Source of the DNA: Paraburkholderia ferrariae NBRC 106233
Lineage (GTDB): Bacteria > Pseudomonadota > Gammaproteobacteria > Burkholderiales > Burkholderiaceae
Direction of reading: 5' to 3'
Assembly (NCBI RefSeq): GCF_000685035.1
Contig: NZ_BAYB01000002.1
Span: 1 to 64,000, forward strand
Length of the DNA: 64,000 bases
Shown in pieces: positions 63,678 to 64,000 of this stretch. Positions within the stretch are counted from its first letter, which is position 1. The number at the start of each line of letters is the position of its first letter. The notes under the pieces were generated by a model. The model was not told the DNA's origin, searched no databases, and worked only from the letters and a program-made list of their open reading frames with translations. Both the position numbers and the translations under genes were made by a program.

Positions 63678-64000
63678 ATGTCATTGCAGCATCTTTCAAT
63701 TAATAGCACTCCTGATGATCTTGCGGAAGCGGTCCGGCAGGATGGTGGCGCAATCGTTAAAAATTTTCTCGGCGCCGACTTGCTAGCACGTATCAGAAGT
63801 ACGCTTTTTGACATGCTTGAGTCGGCTCCTAACGGAGTAGATGAGTATTTCGCCGGTACGCAGACGCGGCGAATGTCGCGCCTCTTCGCGCGTACGGATT
63901 TTATGGCTGAGGTCGCTTTGCATCCGCTCTATCTGGGCGCGGCGCGGAATATTCTGCAAACGCCGATCAAGATCTGGAGCGGTGAGAACCAGATCGAAGT
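63678..64000 (+). CDS. phytanoyl-CoA dioxygenase-like protein (3' end outside window)
   Basis: The first 107 codons are visible: MSLQHLSINSTPDDLAEAV, DGGAIVKNFLGADLLARIR, TRRMSRLFARTDFMAEVALHP, IKIWSGENQIEV. This is the N-terminal part of a PhyH-like 2-oxoglutarate/Fe(II) oxygenase; the HxD...H iron ligands would be downstream and cannot be checked. A GAGGAG site (63667-63672) precedes the ATG. It follows the imine-reductase-like gene by 21 bp and is probably co-transcribed. Confidence 0.72.
   Translation, partial: MSLQHLSINSTPDDLAEAVRQDGGAIVKNFLGADLLARIRSTLFDMLESAPNGVDEYFAGTQTRRMSRLFARTDFMAEVALHPLYLGAARNILQTPIKIWSGENQIE

Overview
The window looks like chromosome of a Burkholderiales bacterium, most likely Paraburkholderia, Caballeronia or Burkholderia. 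The basis is high GC, the order rpsU-gatB-dnaG-rpoD, the xseB-ispA-dxs-folE2 run, paired short-chain chromate transporter genes, and small DUF3563 and DUF4148 family genes. No species assignment is possible from reading alone.

Positions 1-28.8 kb are mostly housekeeping. In order: a cut-off PHB-depolymerase-type esterase, a DUF3563 protein, a threonine-branch cluster (DUF2782, thrB, membrane protein), amn, a split chromate transporter with a divergent LysR gene, a LOG-family protein head-to-head with polA, NDH-2, a Tat-exported dienelactone hydrolase, a sulfurtransferase, a Rieske oxygenase, xseB-ispA-dxs, folE2, tsaD, a BaiN/HI0933-type flavoprotein, and the macromolecular synthesis block ending in rpoD and an odd CAU tRNA. 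Positions 29-36.9 kb carry a tripartite RND efflux pump (minus strand) divergent from an OmpR-type response regulator and sensor kinase (plus strand). A DUF535 gene follows.

From about 38.1 kb to the window end lies a catabolic region. It has two flavin monooxygenases of Baeyer-Villiger type, two HSL-type esterases, a GMC alcohol dehydrogenase, an iron alcohol dehydrogenase, two aldehyde dehydrogenases, and a fold-type IV transaminase resembling (R)-selective amine transaminases. It also has an envelope module (DUF1329, DUF1302 barrel, MMPL-type RND protein, YCF48-like protein), a chemoreceptor, an imine-reductase-like protein and the start of a phytanoyl-CoA-dioxygenase-like gene. Two TetR genes share an identical recognition-helix region.

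Eight copies of one operator tie this region together. Each is built from two 12-bp palindromic boxes (type GGTCA-WW-TGACC) separated by one base, and they sit in front of nearly every transcription unit from 38.16 to 62.74 kb. The inferred scheme is: amine to ketone (transaminase, imine reductase), ketone to ester or lactone (Baeyer-Villiger), hydrolysis (esterases), then oxidation of the alcohol to aldehyde and acid. The substrate is unknown. This TetR-controlled amine/ketone regulon is the best candidate for an undescribed system here. A second notable item is the tRNA after rpoD, which has a CAU anticodon but a 15-nt variable region.
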